Assembly: GCA_043783155.1 (NCBI GenBank)
Contig: JAYVZS010000115.1
Location: 1 to 54,925 of the forward strand
Length of the DNA stretch: 54,925 bases
DNA from: JAPLDA01 sp043783155
GTDB lineage: Bacteria > Bacteroidota > Bacteroidia > AKYH767-A > 2013-40CM-41-45
Reading direction: 5' to 3'
In this document: piece by piece, positions 15,935 through 25,393 of the stretch
How positions within the stretch are numbered: the first letter of the stretch is position 1
Layout: the number at the start of each line of letters is the position of its first letter
The notes under the pieces: generated by a model
What the model was told of the DNA's origin: nothing
Databases searched by the model: none
Seen by the model: only the letters and a program-made list of their open reading frames with translations
Translations under genes and position numbers: made by a program

Positions 15935-16492
15935 ATGCTAGACTTAAACAAACTCATCAACGATGCGCGTTCTCACATGCAGAAATCAATTGAGCATCTT
16001 GAAGTAGAATTAGGAAAAATACGAGCCGGCCGGGCAAATCCATCCATGCTCGATTCTATTCATGTAGATTATTACGGAACAAACATGCTGTTAAGCCAGG
16101 TTTCCAACATCAGCACACCCGATGCGCGTACACTGATGATTCAGCCGTGGGAAAAAAATATGTTGCAGCCGATCGAGAAAGCTATCCAGGGATCTAACCT
16201 CGGCTTTAATCCTCAGAACGATGGAACGGTGATTCGTATCAATGTTCCTACGTTAACGGAAGAACGCAGAAAAGATCTTGTGAAGAAATCAAAAGCGGAA
16301 GCTGAGCATGCACGGGTTTCAATCCGCAACACTCGCAGAGATTCGAACGAACATGCGAAACGCGAAAGCAAAGGAATGCCGGAAGATGTATTGAAAGATG
16401 CCGAAGATAAAATTCAGCAGATGACCAATCAGTTTATTGCGTTGGTTGATAAACACCTTGAGGCGAAGGACAAGGAAATCATGACGATATAG
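15935..16492 (+). CDS. frr: Ribosome recycling factor
   Basis: Splits post-termination ribosomes with EF-G. 185 residues, normal length. HLEVELGKIRAGRANPSMLDSIHVDYYG, STPDARTLMIQPWEKNM and NVPTLTEERRKDLVKKSKAEAEHARVSIRNTRRD are the conserved blocks. The gene lies between inverted word repeats, so it has unusual gaps of 183 bases before and several hundred after it. Confidence 0.97.
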   Translation: MLDLNKLINDARSHMQKSIEHLEVELGKIRAGRANPSMLDSIHVDYYGTNMLLSQVSNISTPDARTLMIQPWEKNMLQPIEKAIQGSNLGFNPQNDGTVIRINVPTLTEERRKDLVKKSKAEAEHARVSIRNTRRDSNEHAKRESKGMPEDVLKDAEDKIQQMTNQFIALVDKHLEAKDKEIMTI

Positions 16493-16974
16493 TCGGGAGT
16501 TCTTCGTTGTGTTTGCTGTAGCGAATTACGAATGGGTTACGAATTTATGAATACACGAATGGTAAGTTCGAGGGTTTATCTTGATTCTTGTGTCTTAAAT
16601 CTTGTTTCTATTTGGTAGTGGTATAAAAACAAAAACCCCGGACAATTAAGCCCGGGATTCCTGATCAACAATTTAAGTTACTTAACTTAAAACTTAACAT
16701 GAAACAGGTTTTCTAACGCAGCGACAAAGCGAAAAGTTACATTTTTATTTTCTCAACGTTATTTTTTCGTTAACATAATTCCTGAAACCTTCTACCATAG
16801 CTGATTTCAAAAGGAATGGATAGGAAATTATTTTTTCAAAATATCCTTCGGTCTGATGGATAAAAAGAATCGGTTTACAATGTATCAGGTTCTTAGAAGA
16901 TTCTTTATGAAAATTTGTTTAACAAATCGAGCACAAAACTTAAACTGTAATTTTCAATTTATAAGAAACTGTTT
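16493..16974. other. Non-coding stretch after frr
   Basis: No ORF with coding character. It holds the right arm of the frr-flanking repeat (16529-16552), a weak CCCGG/CCGGG hairpin near 16637-16656 that might terminate frr, and a small palindrome TTTAAGTT (16672-16679) / AACTTAAA (16684-16691). The rest is AT-rich with no recognisable signal; the interspersed repeat at 16975 follows. Confidence 0.6.
16529..16552. repeat. Inverted repeat flanking frr, right arm
   Basis: Begins CGAATGGGTTACGAATTTAT and is the complement of 15791-15814 at 23 of 24 positions. Confidence 0.85.
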
Positions 16975-17110
16975 AAATTTCTATGCGAGAAAATGATATA
17001 GCCAGCGCACCCTTCGACTTCACTCAGGATGACATCGTGCGCGGGGTCATGCTGAGTGAGGTCGAAGCGTGTGCAGTAACAAATATTTGAAATGAATTTT
17101 AAACACTTTC
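16975..17110 (-). repeat. Interspersed repeat, complete short copy
   Basis: Reverse-orientation copy (136 bases) of the element at 50240-50412 and 54848-54925. Shared ends: GAAAGTGTTTAAAATTCATT at one side and CTCGCATAGAAATTT at the other. The interior has CTTCGAC-type and GTCGAAG-type words in inverted orientation (TCATCCTGAGTGAAGTCGAAG on the minus strand), so the RNA would fold. It lies 20 bases past the end of the radical SAM gene. Confidence 0.88.
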
Positions 17111-17130
17111 GATTCATCATTTATAATTTA

Positions 17131-18153
17131 TTAAGCCCAGACCGTTGTTCCTTCTGTACAGTTTTTACAAATCTCAATTTCTGACCGGCTTTTTAAGAGC
17201 GACTGTCGAAAGTTTTGGTAGCCACTGCTGTTCCAGATTTCTGTGAAACTCTTCGTCTGCAAACTTCCCATTACATGAGAAGCGTCTTTGTCAAAACAAC
17301 ATGGAACAATTTTTCCGTCCCATGTGATCACACAGGAATGCCACATCTTCCAGCAGTGATTCAACAATTTATTTTTGACCGCCCATTTTCCTTCACGGCC
17401 TTTTTTGTAACGTGAATATTTTTCATTCAGCGGAATTAGATGGTTTCCATGTTCGTATTCATATACCTGCGCTGTCTTAAAAGCAACTTCATCAACACCT
17501 GATTGAACGGCAAGTTTTTTTATTTCTTCCAGCTGATGTTCGTTGTGACGAACAACGAGGAACTGAAAAATGGTGTGAGGGGTTTTCGAATTCAATTTAC
17601 GCTTCCACTTCACGATGTTTCGTGTTCCTTCCAATACTTTTTCAAGTGAGCCCCCGATTCGGTATTGCTCGTATGTTTCCTGGGTAGTTCCGTCAATAGA
17701 AATAATCAAACGATCCAACCCTGACTCAACCGTTTTACGCGCTGTTTCGTCATTCAGAAAATGTGCGTTCGTGGAAGTCGCCGTATAAATTTTTTTTTCA
17801 GAAGCATATTTCACCATATCAGAAAACTGTGGATGCAGAAAGGGTTCTCCCTGAAAATAAAAAGTGAGGTATACCAGGTCTTTGTGTAGCTGATCGATTG
17901 TCTGTCTGAAAAATTCAGGATCAAGCATGCCCGTCTCGCGTGTAAACGCGCGAAGTCCGCTCGGGCACTCCGGACAACGAAGATTGCACGACGTTGTCGG
18001 TTCAAATGAAATGCTGACCGGCAATCCTTTGTTCAGCGCCCTCCCTGTAAATTTTGAATAGTGATAACTTGAAAAAACCTGTGCGGCATTGATTGCTTTT
18101 CGCAGGGTAAGTTTTGAAAAAAGATTCTGTATGTCACGTAAATTCCGGTTCAT
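17131..18153 (-). CDS. Radical SAM / SPASM domain protein
   Basis: 340 residues. The radical SAM 4Fe-4S ligands are C56, C60 and C63 in TTSCNLRCPECPSG. The C-terminal SPASM-type region has cysteines in NHCWKMWHSCVITWDGKIVPCCFDKD and SEIEICKNCTEG for auxiliary clusters. Such enzymes modify peptides, proteins or small molecules by radical chemistry; no precursor peptide gene is evident nearby, so the substrate is unknown. The gene diverges from the giant T9SS protein at 18332. Confidence 0.93.
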   Translation of the reverse strand: MNRNLRDIQNLFSKLTLRKAINAAQVFSSYHYSKFTGRALNKGLPVSISFEPTTSCNLRCPECPSGLRAFTRETGMLDPEFFRQTIDQLHKDLVYLTFYFQGEPFLHPQFSDMVKYASEKKIYTATSTNAHFLNDETARKTVESGLDRLIISIDGTTQETYEQYRIGGSLEKVLEGTRNIVKWKRKLNSKTPHTIFQFLVVRHNEHQLEEIKKLAVQSGVDEVAFKTAQVYEYEHGNHLIPLNEKYSRYKKGREGKWAVKNKLLNHCWKMWHSCVITWDGKIVPCCFDKDASHVMGSLQTKSFTEIWNSSGYQNFRQSLLKSRSEIEICKNCTEGTTVWA

Positions 18154-18331
18154 CTATCAACAAAGATGCATATTCTGATCAACAATAAAATGAGAATTAT
18201 TTTTTTTATGCCATCAATTTGCCCGTGCTGTTACTAACAATTGGAAAAAATTATGTGTTAATAATTAAGAAGTGTGAAAAAACATTCACTGATAACAATA
18301 AATTATTTTAGCTTCAATTACAACAAGCCTC

Positions 18332-21300
18332 ATGAAGAAAATCAGTTCCCTCCTGTTTTGTATTTTAATTTCTTATTCTGCTTTGGCGCAAGACAATTGT
18401 TCCAGCGCCACGGCTCTGTGTGCCAACAATACCATTACCTCATCTACAGCAGGTGCGACAGTCTCCGCATCAGATCCCTCCATTTTATGTGGCGATAATA
18501 CTGTCAACAACAGTGTTTGGTTTACTGTATTTGCTATCAACAACGGAAATGCTACCATTACCGTTACCCAGATTAATAATAATCCGGGACTTGAGATGGA
18601 AGTCTATACAGGTTCCTGTGGATCGCTGTCACATATTGGCGCTTGCACCAGCGGTATCGGTCCGGCCGGTTCTATGAATGTGACGTTTGCGACAACAGCC
18701 GGAACTACGTATTACATCATGGTCGATGGAACAGGCGGTAACCAGGAGGCGTTCAACATTCTTGCAACTACTTCTAACGATGCCATCATTGCACGTCCGG
18801 ATGCGAACTTCAATACGAATCCTGTAAACGGATGTGTGCCTCTATCTGTCCTGTTACAAAACACAACGACACTTCATGGCGGAACTAACATTACCTACCA
18901 ATGGCGTGTTGATGGAGGTGCCTACCTGCCGGCTTCCGGCAGCGATTCGACAATTGTGCTGAACACGATCGGAACTCATACAATTGATCTCCGTGTGTGT
19001 AATTCCGAGTGCGGCTGTAAATCAATCAGTCAGGATGTTGTTGTACAGGATCTTTTTCCTTCCATCAGTTATTCTTCGTTCTCAAGTTGCCTCAATTCCC
19101 AGGTGGATTTTTTCGGTGACGCCCTCGTACTACCAGATCCTCCGCATGTGGATGCGAATGTCAATAACTGGGATTGGAATTTTGGTGATCCGGGTTCCGG
19201 CGTCAACAATACAGCAACCGGACAATTTCCATCACACACATTTGTCGGGCCCACTACATCATTCACGGTTCGGTTAATCATAGATGGAACCTGCGGCCCT
19301 GATACCGTTTATACAAATGTCAGTCTGAATCCGCAACCGGTTGTCTCAGCCGGTCCTGATCAGATAATTTGTGAAGGGAATGCAGCCACGTTAACGGCTA
19401 ATGTGATCAGCGGAGCGCTGCCGATTCAGAGTTACAACTGGGTAGGTCCCGGAACCATCAATTGCACAAACTGCGTTTCCACAACAGTTGATAACCTTGC
19501 TGCCGGCGGCCCTTATCTTTTTTCACTGGATATTATAGATGCGAATGGTTGCACAGCGAGTACAACAGTGAATGTAACGGTGAACCCGAAACCTGTTGTG
19601 TTTGCGGGGTCTGATCAATTCGTTTGCCGGTATACACCAGTCACATTAACCGCAACTCCATTATCGGGAATTCCTCCGTTCACATTTGCCTGGACACCTG
19701 CAGCAGGTTTGGATGACAGCACTCTTCAAAGTCCGACAGCAATTGTGAACGTAACAAGTTCGTTTTGTGTTACCATTTCAGATTCACTCGGATGCACATC
19801 AGATGCTTCCTGCGTCAACGTTATTATTTATCCGCCTCCAACCATTGATCCGACAATTCCGATTATTTGCGCAACCAACCCCGTGCTAATTGATACGTTT
19901 ACTGTGAACGGTTCAGGTCCGGGATCAACGTATTCATGGATTTTGTCGCCCGACTATTCATTAATTACCGGAGCAACGGTTGATTCATCGAGTATCTATG
20001 TTACATTTCCGTCGGGTGTCGCGGCTACCTATGCGTTCACCGCGATTGTGACCGATGGTGTAACCGGTTGCGTGGATACTGTTTCAACAACATTTACAAT
20101 TATCAGTGGTCTGAGCATGAGCATCAGCGGACCCTTGCAAATTTGTGCCGGGCAATCAGCAACGTTAACAGCCAGTGGTGCTATTAACTACACCTGGTCG
20201 GCAGCTCCCGCTTACTCATTTGTTGATTCGTCGCAGGCATCGCAAACAGTTTCCCCGCTTGTTACAACTACCTTTTCTGTTCTTGGTACTGCAGGAGGAT
20301 GTTCGCAAAGTATTAATTATACCCTGACGGTGAATCCGAATCCTGTTGCTACGGCAGCTCCTATCGCTGATTTCTGCGGATGTGCTACCGTGACTTTAAA
20401 TGGAACCGGGAGTACACCCGGAATGAGTTACCTGTGGACAAGTGTTGGCGGATCGGTTATCGCAAATCCGAACGCACTGATTACAACATCGAACATCTGT
20501 ACTTCGGAAACTTTTATTCTTACGGTACTGGATACAACTACAGGATGCTTCGCAAGCACCTCGGTTTCGGTCAATGTTCTTCCCAATCCTGTTGCAGTAG
20601 CGAGAGTCGTTCCGAATTTAATTTGCCAGGGAATCCCTACGTTGATTGCGTTAGACGGAACAGGAAGCGATAGTGTGGGTGTTACATATCTCTGGACATG
20701 CAGTGATCCGACCGTTATCATCACAAGCCCCTCGTCGTTAATTACAAATGCTACTGTTTCGAATACCGCAACTTTTTTTCTGACAGTTACGGATGCATCC
20801 GGTTGCAGCGCCACTGCAAGTGATGTTGTTAATATTTATCCGCCGCCTTTATTCACTGCTACTCCGGCATTTCTCTGTACTTCTGATCCTTCATTGGTGT
20901 CTTCGCTGGATGTAACAGGGGCCGGTGGAGGATCCACATATAACTGGACTACAATTCCGGGTTGTGCAACGCCAAACTCTGCAGTTGGCCCTTCACAGAT
21001 ATTTGATTTTTCAATTTGCGGTGTTGGAGTTTATAATTTTAATATAACCGTTACCGATGGTGTAACAAGTTGCGTGAGTAACCTTTCTCAGACGGTTACA
21101 ATCATTTCCGGAGTCGTTCTAACGGTGAGCAACGACACATCCATTTGTGAAGGAAGCTCTGTTACACTTACGGCAAGCGGAGCAAACAGTTTTCTCTGGA
21201 GCACAACCAATACGACATCGTCCGTTACGTTCGGCAGTCTTACTGCTGCAGGTTCACCGTATCAGTTTATTGTGACAGGAACAGTGGGAAGCTGTACGGG

Positions 21301-24300
21301 AACAGATACGATTAACGTCATCGTAAATCCGATACCTGTTACATCTTCGATCACCGGCTCAACTACAGTATGCGCGAATGATATCGGAAGTATTTATTCA
21401 GTTACTCCGATCATCGGAAATTATACATGGGCTGTAACAGGAGGAATCATTTCATCGGGGCAAGGAACAAATTCCATCGGTGTTGACTGGGGATCAGCGG
21501 GCGCAGGAACTGTTTCTGTTTTTGATACCACGGGAGCAGGATGTCATGGCGCGTTACAATCACTCAACGTAACCATCAATCCTGTTCCTGTAACGTCACC
21601 GATAGTCGGACCGGACAGTGTTTGTCAGAACAGCGCAACATCGTATTTCATTTTTCCGAATGCGGGATCAACATACAACTGGATTGCAACCGGAGGAATT
21701 ATTTCCGGAAGCTCGACAGCACCATTTGTCAGTGTCACCTGGGGTGTTGCAGGAAGCGGATCAGTAACCGTTACCGAAACAAATGCCGTGGGATGCGTTG
21801 GTACGCCTCAATCAATCAGCATTGTTATCAATCCAATTCCGGTACCCGTAACCATATTTGGTAATGCGAATCTTTGCCAGGGCGATACCCTTCAACTTTA
21901 TTACACAACCGCTGCTCTGGGGTCAACGTATAATTGGGTAGTGTCAGGCGGATCACTCGTATCAGGGCAGGGAAGCGACAGCGTTTTCGTCAACTGGGGA
22001 GCAGCCGCATTCGGTTCTGTCACTGCGCTTGAAACAAATTCATTCGGATGCACGAGTGACTCGTCAACTTTTTTTGTGACGCTAAATCCTCCGCCGGTAG
22101 CAACCATATTTCCTGATTCAGCATCTGTTTGCAACAACAGTCCGTACCCGGTTTCGGGGTCTGTGAACATCGGAACAATTCGCTGGACTACTACCGGCAG
22201 CGGAACATTCAATGATACCACCATCGCATCTCCTGTTTACAATCCGGGTGTTACCGATACCGGTTATGTTACACTTATGATGGTGGTAACTAGCCCTCCA
22301 TGCTCAGATGATACAGCAACAATTGTTTTATTTTTTACTTCGAGTCCGATCATTACATTGACTGCCACACAAAGCGCCATTTGCCAGGGTAACAACGATA
22401 CGTTGATTGCAACGGGTGGCGGAACGTATTTATGGTTACCGAACGGAGAGGTTACTGACACAATTATTGTCAGCCCTCTCCTTACCACAACCTATACAGT
22501 TACGGTATCTACTGGTGTCGGTTGTGTCAGTGTCGATTCAATGGTTATTACTGTTGATACACTGCCGTTAACTTCACCTATTATCGGAATAGATTCTGTT
22601 TGTGCAAATGATACGAACGTCATCTATACAATTTTACCACACATCGGAAATTATGTGTGGACAGTTACAGGCGGAGTTGTTACTGCCGGGCAAGGAACAG
22701 ATTCCATTTATGTAAACTGGGGACCTGCAGGCGCCGGAACGGTTTCAATGATTGACACAACCGCTGCCGGATGTTCTTCGTTGCCGCAAAGTGTAAATGT
22801 TGTTATCAGTCCGCTGCCGGCTACATCGCCAATCACCGGTCCTGATACTGTTTGTGAAAACAGCAGCATGTCATATTTTGTTTCTTCAACTCCTGGTTCA
22901 ACTTACAACTGGTCAGTAAGTGGCGGCGCGATTAACGGAAGTTCAACGGGAAGTTTTATCAGTGTGACATGGGGACCAGCTGGTGTCGGATTTGTGACTG
23001 TTAGCGAAATCAATGCAACCGGTTGCAACGGAACTCCGCAATCAAAGAGCATTGTGATCAACGCAGTTCCTTTGCCTGTACTTGTTCTTGGAAATGCGAT
23101 TCTTTGTGAAGGCGATACCATTCAGTATTACTATACCTTGTTAACAGCCGGATCCATTTATAACTGGAATGTGACAGGTGGTGTATTGGTTTCCGGACAA
23201 GGCACCGACAGTATCCTGGTGAACTGGGGAACTGCAGGAATCGGTTCAATCGTCGTTCTTGAAACAAATCTTGCAGGATGTACCAGCGACACATCTATTT
23301 ACAACGTGACATTAAATCCTCGCCCTGTTGCATCAGCATTACCTGATTCAGGAACTGTTTGTCAAAACAGCGCGTTCTCGATTTTTGGATCAGCGAACAT
23401 CGGTACGATTCATTGGACAACTTCCGGAACCGGTACGTTCAGCGATACGACCTATGCATCACCGGTTTATAGTCCTGGTTCGGTGGATACCGGTTACGTT
23501 ACTTTGACCATGGTGTTATCGAATGCCCCTTGTCCGAATGATACAGCTGTTGTGGTTATCTATGTTTCTCTGAGCCCGACAGTGACTATTGCGGCAACTC
23601 AAACCACCATTTGTTTTGGTGACACTGATACATTAACAGCGACAGGTATTGGTGTGTACAGATGGACTCCGGGTGGCGATACCACGTCGACGATTTATGT
23701 GCATCCTGTTCTTACAACCACCTATGTTCTTACTGTTACGAATGTGTTTGGTTGCAGCACATCAGATTCAATTCTTGTTACTGTAATTCCTCCGGGAATT
23801 CCTGATGCAGGTGCTGATCAGATTATCTGTATAGGTGACTCTGCAAATTTCATCGGTAGTTTTCAAAATGCCGGCGGATTAAAATGGAGCACACTGGGGG
23901 ATGGGATATTTTTACCGGATTCAATTTCGCCAATGGTTACTTACGTTCCCGGTGTGAATGATTCTGCAACGGGCGGAGTGAACATCGTTCTGGTGACAAC
24001 CGGTGCCTGTCTGAATTTAACCGACACGATTCATGTTTCAGTGGATCAGTTTCCTGTTGTGTATGCTGGACGTGATACGCTTTTAACCGGAGGGCCGATC
24101 TCCGGTGCAACTATTCAGTTAACCGGAGTTGTTGCGAATGTGACCAGTGTAACGTGGAGAACATCTGGAACAGGAACATTTTCACCAGACACTACTTCGC
24201 TGAATGCTGTTTATACACCGAGTGTTCCGGACTATGATCTCGATTCAGTAATCATTACCCTGACAACGCTTGGCGGGTGCAGACCGGCGATCGATCATCT

Positions 24301-24565
24301 TGTTATTACTTTTTCACCATTCAATATTCCGAATGTGATTTCTCCATATCCAAGTTCACCGGGATTCAACGATTTCTTTGAAATCAAAAATCTTCCACCG
24401 GGAAGTGGATTAAAAATCTGGGATCGTTGGGGAACACTGGTTTTTGTTTCTGATTACTACCGCAACGATTGGGATGCAGCGGAATCAACCTCTGACACTT
24501 TTTATTATGTGCTCACTACGGATAAAAAAGAATACAAAGGTTGGATCCAGGTATTCAGGAATTAA
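18332..24565 (+). CDS. Giant multi-PKD/Ig-like surface protein with T9SS type B sorting domain
   Basis: 2077 residues. Signal peptide MKKISSLLFCILISYSALAQ. Residues about 20-150 form a CUB/PPC-like domain (DNCSSATALC..., TTYYIMVDGTGGN). Two PKD-like domains follow (NWDWNFGDPGSG is typical), then some 20 Ig/PKD-like modules with recurrent VC...GSTYNW and GC cores. Residues 1002-1411 and 1412-1821 are a tandem duplication of a five-module block. The last 80 or so residues (IPNVISPYPSSPGFNDFFEI, LKIWDRWGTLVFVSDYYRNDWD, TFYYVLTT) are the gliding-motility-associated / type B C-terminal domain that directs export by T9SS and surface attachment. Likely an adhesin or SprB-like motility protein. Many Thr and Ser residues; no enzymatic domain seen. 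Confidence 0.93.
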   Translation: MKKISSLLFCILISYSALAQDNCSSATALCANNTITSSTAGATVSASDPSILCGDNTVNNSVWFTVFAINNGNATITVTQINNNPGLEMEVYTGSCGSLSHIGACTSGIGPAGSMNVTFATTAGTTYYIMVDGTGGNQEAFNILATTSNDAIIARPDANFNTNPVNGCVPLSVLLQNTTTLHGGTNITYQWRVDGGAYLPASGSDSTIVLNTIGTHTIDLRVCNSECGCKSISQDVVVQDLFPSISYSSFSSCLNSQVDFFGDALVLPDPPHVDANVNNWDWNFGDPGSGVNNTATGQFPSHTFVGPTTSFTVRLIIDGTCGPDTVYTNVSLNPQPVVSAGPDQIICEGNAATLTANVISGALPIQSYNWVGPGTINCTNCVSTTVDNLAAGGPYLFSLDIIDANGCTASTTVNVTVNPKPVVFAGSDQFVCRYTPVTLTATPLSGIPPFTFAWTPAAGLDDSTLQSPTAIVNVTSSFCVTISDSLGCTSDASCVNVIIYPPPTIDPTIPIICATNPVLIDTFTVNGSGPGSTYSWILSPDYSLITGATVDSSSIYVTFPSGVAATYAFTAIVTDGVTGCVDTVSTTFTIISGLSMSISGPLQICAGQSATLTASGAINYTWSAAPAYSFVDSSQASQTVSPLVTTTFSVLGTAGGCSQSINYTLTVNPNPVATAAPIADFCGCATVTLNGTGSTPGMSYLWTSVGGSVIANPNALITTSNICTSETFILTVLDTTTGCFASTSVSVNVLPNPVAVARVVPNLICQGIPTLIALDGTGSDSVGVTYLWTCSDPTVIITSPSSLITNATVSNTATFFLTVTDASGCSATASDVVNIYPPPLFTATPAFLCTSDPSLVSSLDVTGAGGGSTYNWTTIPGCATPNSAVGPSQIFDFSICGVGVYNFNITVTDGVTSCVSNLSQTVTIISGVVLTVSNDTSICEGSSVTLTASGANSFLWSTTNTTSSVTFGSLTAAGSPYQFIVTGTVGSCTGTDTINVIVNPIPVTSSITGSTTVCANDIGSIYSVTPIIGNYTWAVTGGIISSGQGTNSIGVDWGSAGAGTVSVFDTTGAGCHGALQSLNVTINPVPVTSPIVGPDSVCQNSATSYFIFPNAGSTYNWIATGGIISGSSTAPFVSVTWGVAGSGSVTVTETNAVGCVGTPQSISIVINPIPVPVTIFGNANLCQGDTLQLYYTTAALGSTYNWVVSGGSLVSGQGSDSVFVNWGAAAFGSVTALETNSFGCTSDSSTFFVTLNPPPVATIFPDSASVCNNSPYPVSGSVNIGTIRWTTTGSGTFNDTTIASPVYNPGVTDTGYVTLMMVVTSPPCSDDTATIVLFFTSSPIITLTATQSAICQGNNDTLIATGGGTYLWLPNGEVTDTIIVSPLLTTTYTVTVSTGVGCVSVDSMVITVDTLPLTSPIIGIDSVCANDTNVIYTILPHIGNYVWTVTGGVVTAGQGTDSIYVNWGPAGAGTVSMIDTTAAGCSSLPQSVNVVISPLPATSPITGPDTVCENSSMSYFVSSTPGSTYNWSVSGGAINGSSTGSFISVTWGPAGVGFVTVSEINATGCNGTPQSKSIVINAVPLPVLVLGNAILCEGDTIQYYYTLLTAGSIYNWNVTGGVLVSGQGTDSILVNWGTAGIGSIVVLETNLAGCTSDTSIYNVTLNPRPVASALPDSGTVCQNSAFSIFGSANIGTIHWTTSGTGTFSDTTYASPVYSPGSVDTGYVTLTMVLSNAPCPNDTAVVVIYVSLSPTVTIAATQTTICFGDTDTLTATGIGVYRWTPGGDTTSTIYVHPVLTTTYVLTVTNVFGCSTSDSILVTVIPPGIPDAGADQIICIGDSANFIGSFQNAGGLKWSTLGDGIFLPDSISPMVTYVPGVNDSATGGVNIVLVTTGACLNLTDTIHVSVDQFPVVYAGRDTLLTGGPISGATIQLTGVVANVTSVTWRTSGTGTFSPDTTSLNAVYTPSVPDYDLDSVIITLTTLGGCRPAIDHLVITFSPFNIPNVISPYPSSPGFNDFFEIKNLPPGSGLKIWDRWGTLVFVSDYYRNDWDAAESTSDTFYYVLTTDKKEYKGWIQVFRN
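21335..23794 (+). repeat. Tandem 1230-bp duplication inside the giant gene
   Basis: Unit one 21335-22564, unit two 22565-23794, each exactly 410 codons. Five modules recur in the same order, opening with P-V/L-T-S-x-I and VCAND, then VC-x-NS, LC-x-GDT, NIGTI-x-WTT and ICxG-x-x-DTL. Identity is clearly visible but diverged, so the duplication is old. Confidence 0.85.
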
Positions 24566-24704
24566 ATGCGTCTGAAAAAAAGGAATCAGTATTTATATTT
24601 TGTTCGTGTCAACAGAGCCACACGAACGTCTTTCCTATAAAACTTCAACGAGATCATCTGATCATTTAGTTTTGATCTCGGCAGTTCAATTTTAAAATCA
24701 TTTC

Positions 24705-25367
24705 ATGAAAAACGTATGGATGCCTGTAGTTGCTATAGCACTTATTTTCTCAAATGAAGTTTTACTTGCGCAGAATAAAATCACAGAAGGAAAGATAAAA
24801 TTTGCAATTACGTTTCCAAAGTCCAAACCGGGAGACAAATATCTGGCAATGATGCCCAAAGAAAAGATCATTTATTTTAAAGGAGGTAATTCACGGACAG
24901 AATCGAGTACTCCTATGGGCAACGTAATCAGTTTACATTTTTCTAAATCCGGTGAAAACTATACGTGTGTTGACAGGAATGGAACAAAGACTGCGATGAA
25001 AACAACCGACCAGGACATGAAAGAGTTTAAAGGCAGACTTGGAATGGAGAAGCCGCTTGTAAAACTCACGACAGAAACAAAAAAGATAGCGGGCATCAAT
25101 TGCAAAAAAACAATCGTGACCTATAACAACAAAGACGGAAAAAAAGTTCTTGATGTCTGGTATACAAATGAAATCGTTGCACCTAACTCAAACGATAATT
25201 TTATTGAAGGCATTCCCGGTTTCATGATGGAGTACACAGCTGTTGATAAAGATGAAACCATGCTGATCACCTGTGCATCTGTAGAAAGAATAAAAGTTTC
25301 TGATGACCTGTTTAAAATTCCGGAAGGTTATACCGTGAAAACAATGAAGGAGATAATGGGGCAATAA
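24705..25367 (+). CDS. Secreted GLPGLI/DUF4412-like protein
   Basis: 220 residues with signal peptide ending VLLAQ. Contains EGKIKFAITFP, KIIYFKGGNSRTE, and the late block NFIEGIPGFMMEYTAVDKDETML, similar to the GLPGLI motif region of small Bacteroidota secreted beta-rich proteins. Function of the family is unknown. It follows the giant T9SS gene by 139 bases. A possible -7 box TAGTTTTG is at 24667-24674. A second protein of related design is at 35975. Confidence 0.75.
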   Translation: MKNVWMPVVAIALIFSNEVLLAQNKITEGKIKFAITFPKSKPGDKYLAMMPKEKIIYFKGGNSRTESSTPMGNVISLHFSKSGENYTCVDRNGTKTAMKTTDQDMKEFKGRLGMEKPLVKLTTETKKIAGINCKKTIVTYNNKDGKKVLDVWYTNEIVAPNSNDNFIEGIPGFMMEYTAVDKDETMLITCASVERIKVSDDLFKIPEGYTVKTMKEIMGQ

Positions 25368-25393
25368 CAGAGCACTAAAAACCAGGAATCCTC

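Noticed and set aside
17131..18153. RiPP maturation locus, from the SPASM-type radical SAM protein
   Set aside because: No precursor peptide, protease or transporter beside it, so no peptide product can be claimed.
20428..20814. Open frame of 128 codons on the minus strand inside the giant gene
   Set aside because: Shadow of the Thr/Ser/Val-rich repeats; no start context or domain, and lies wholly within a clear coding region.
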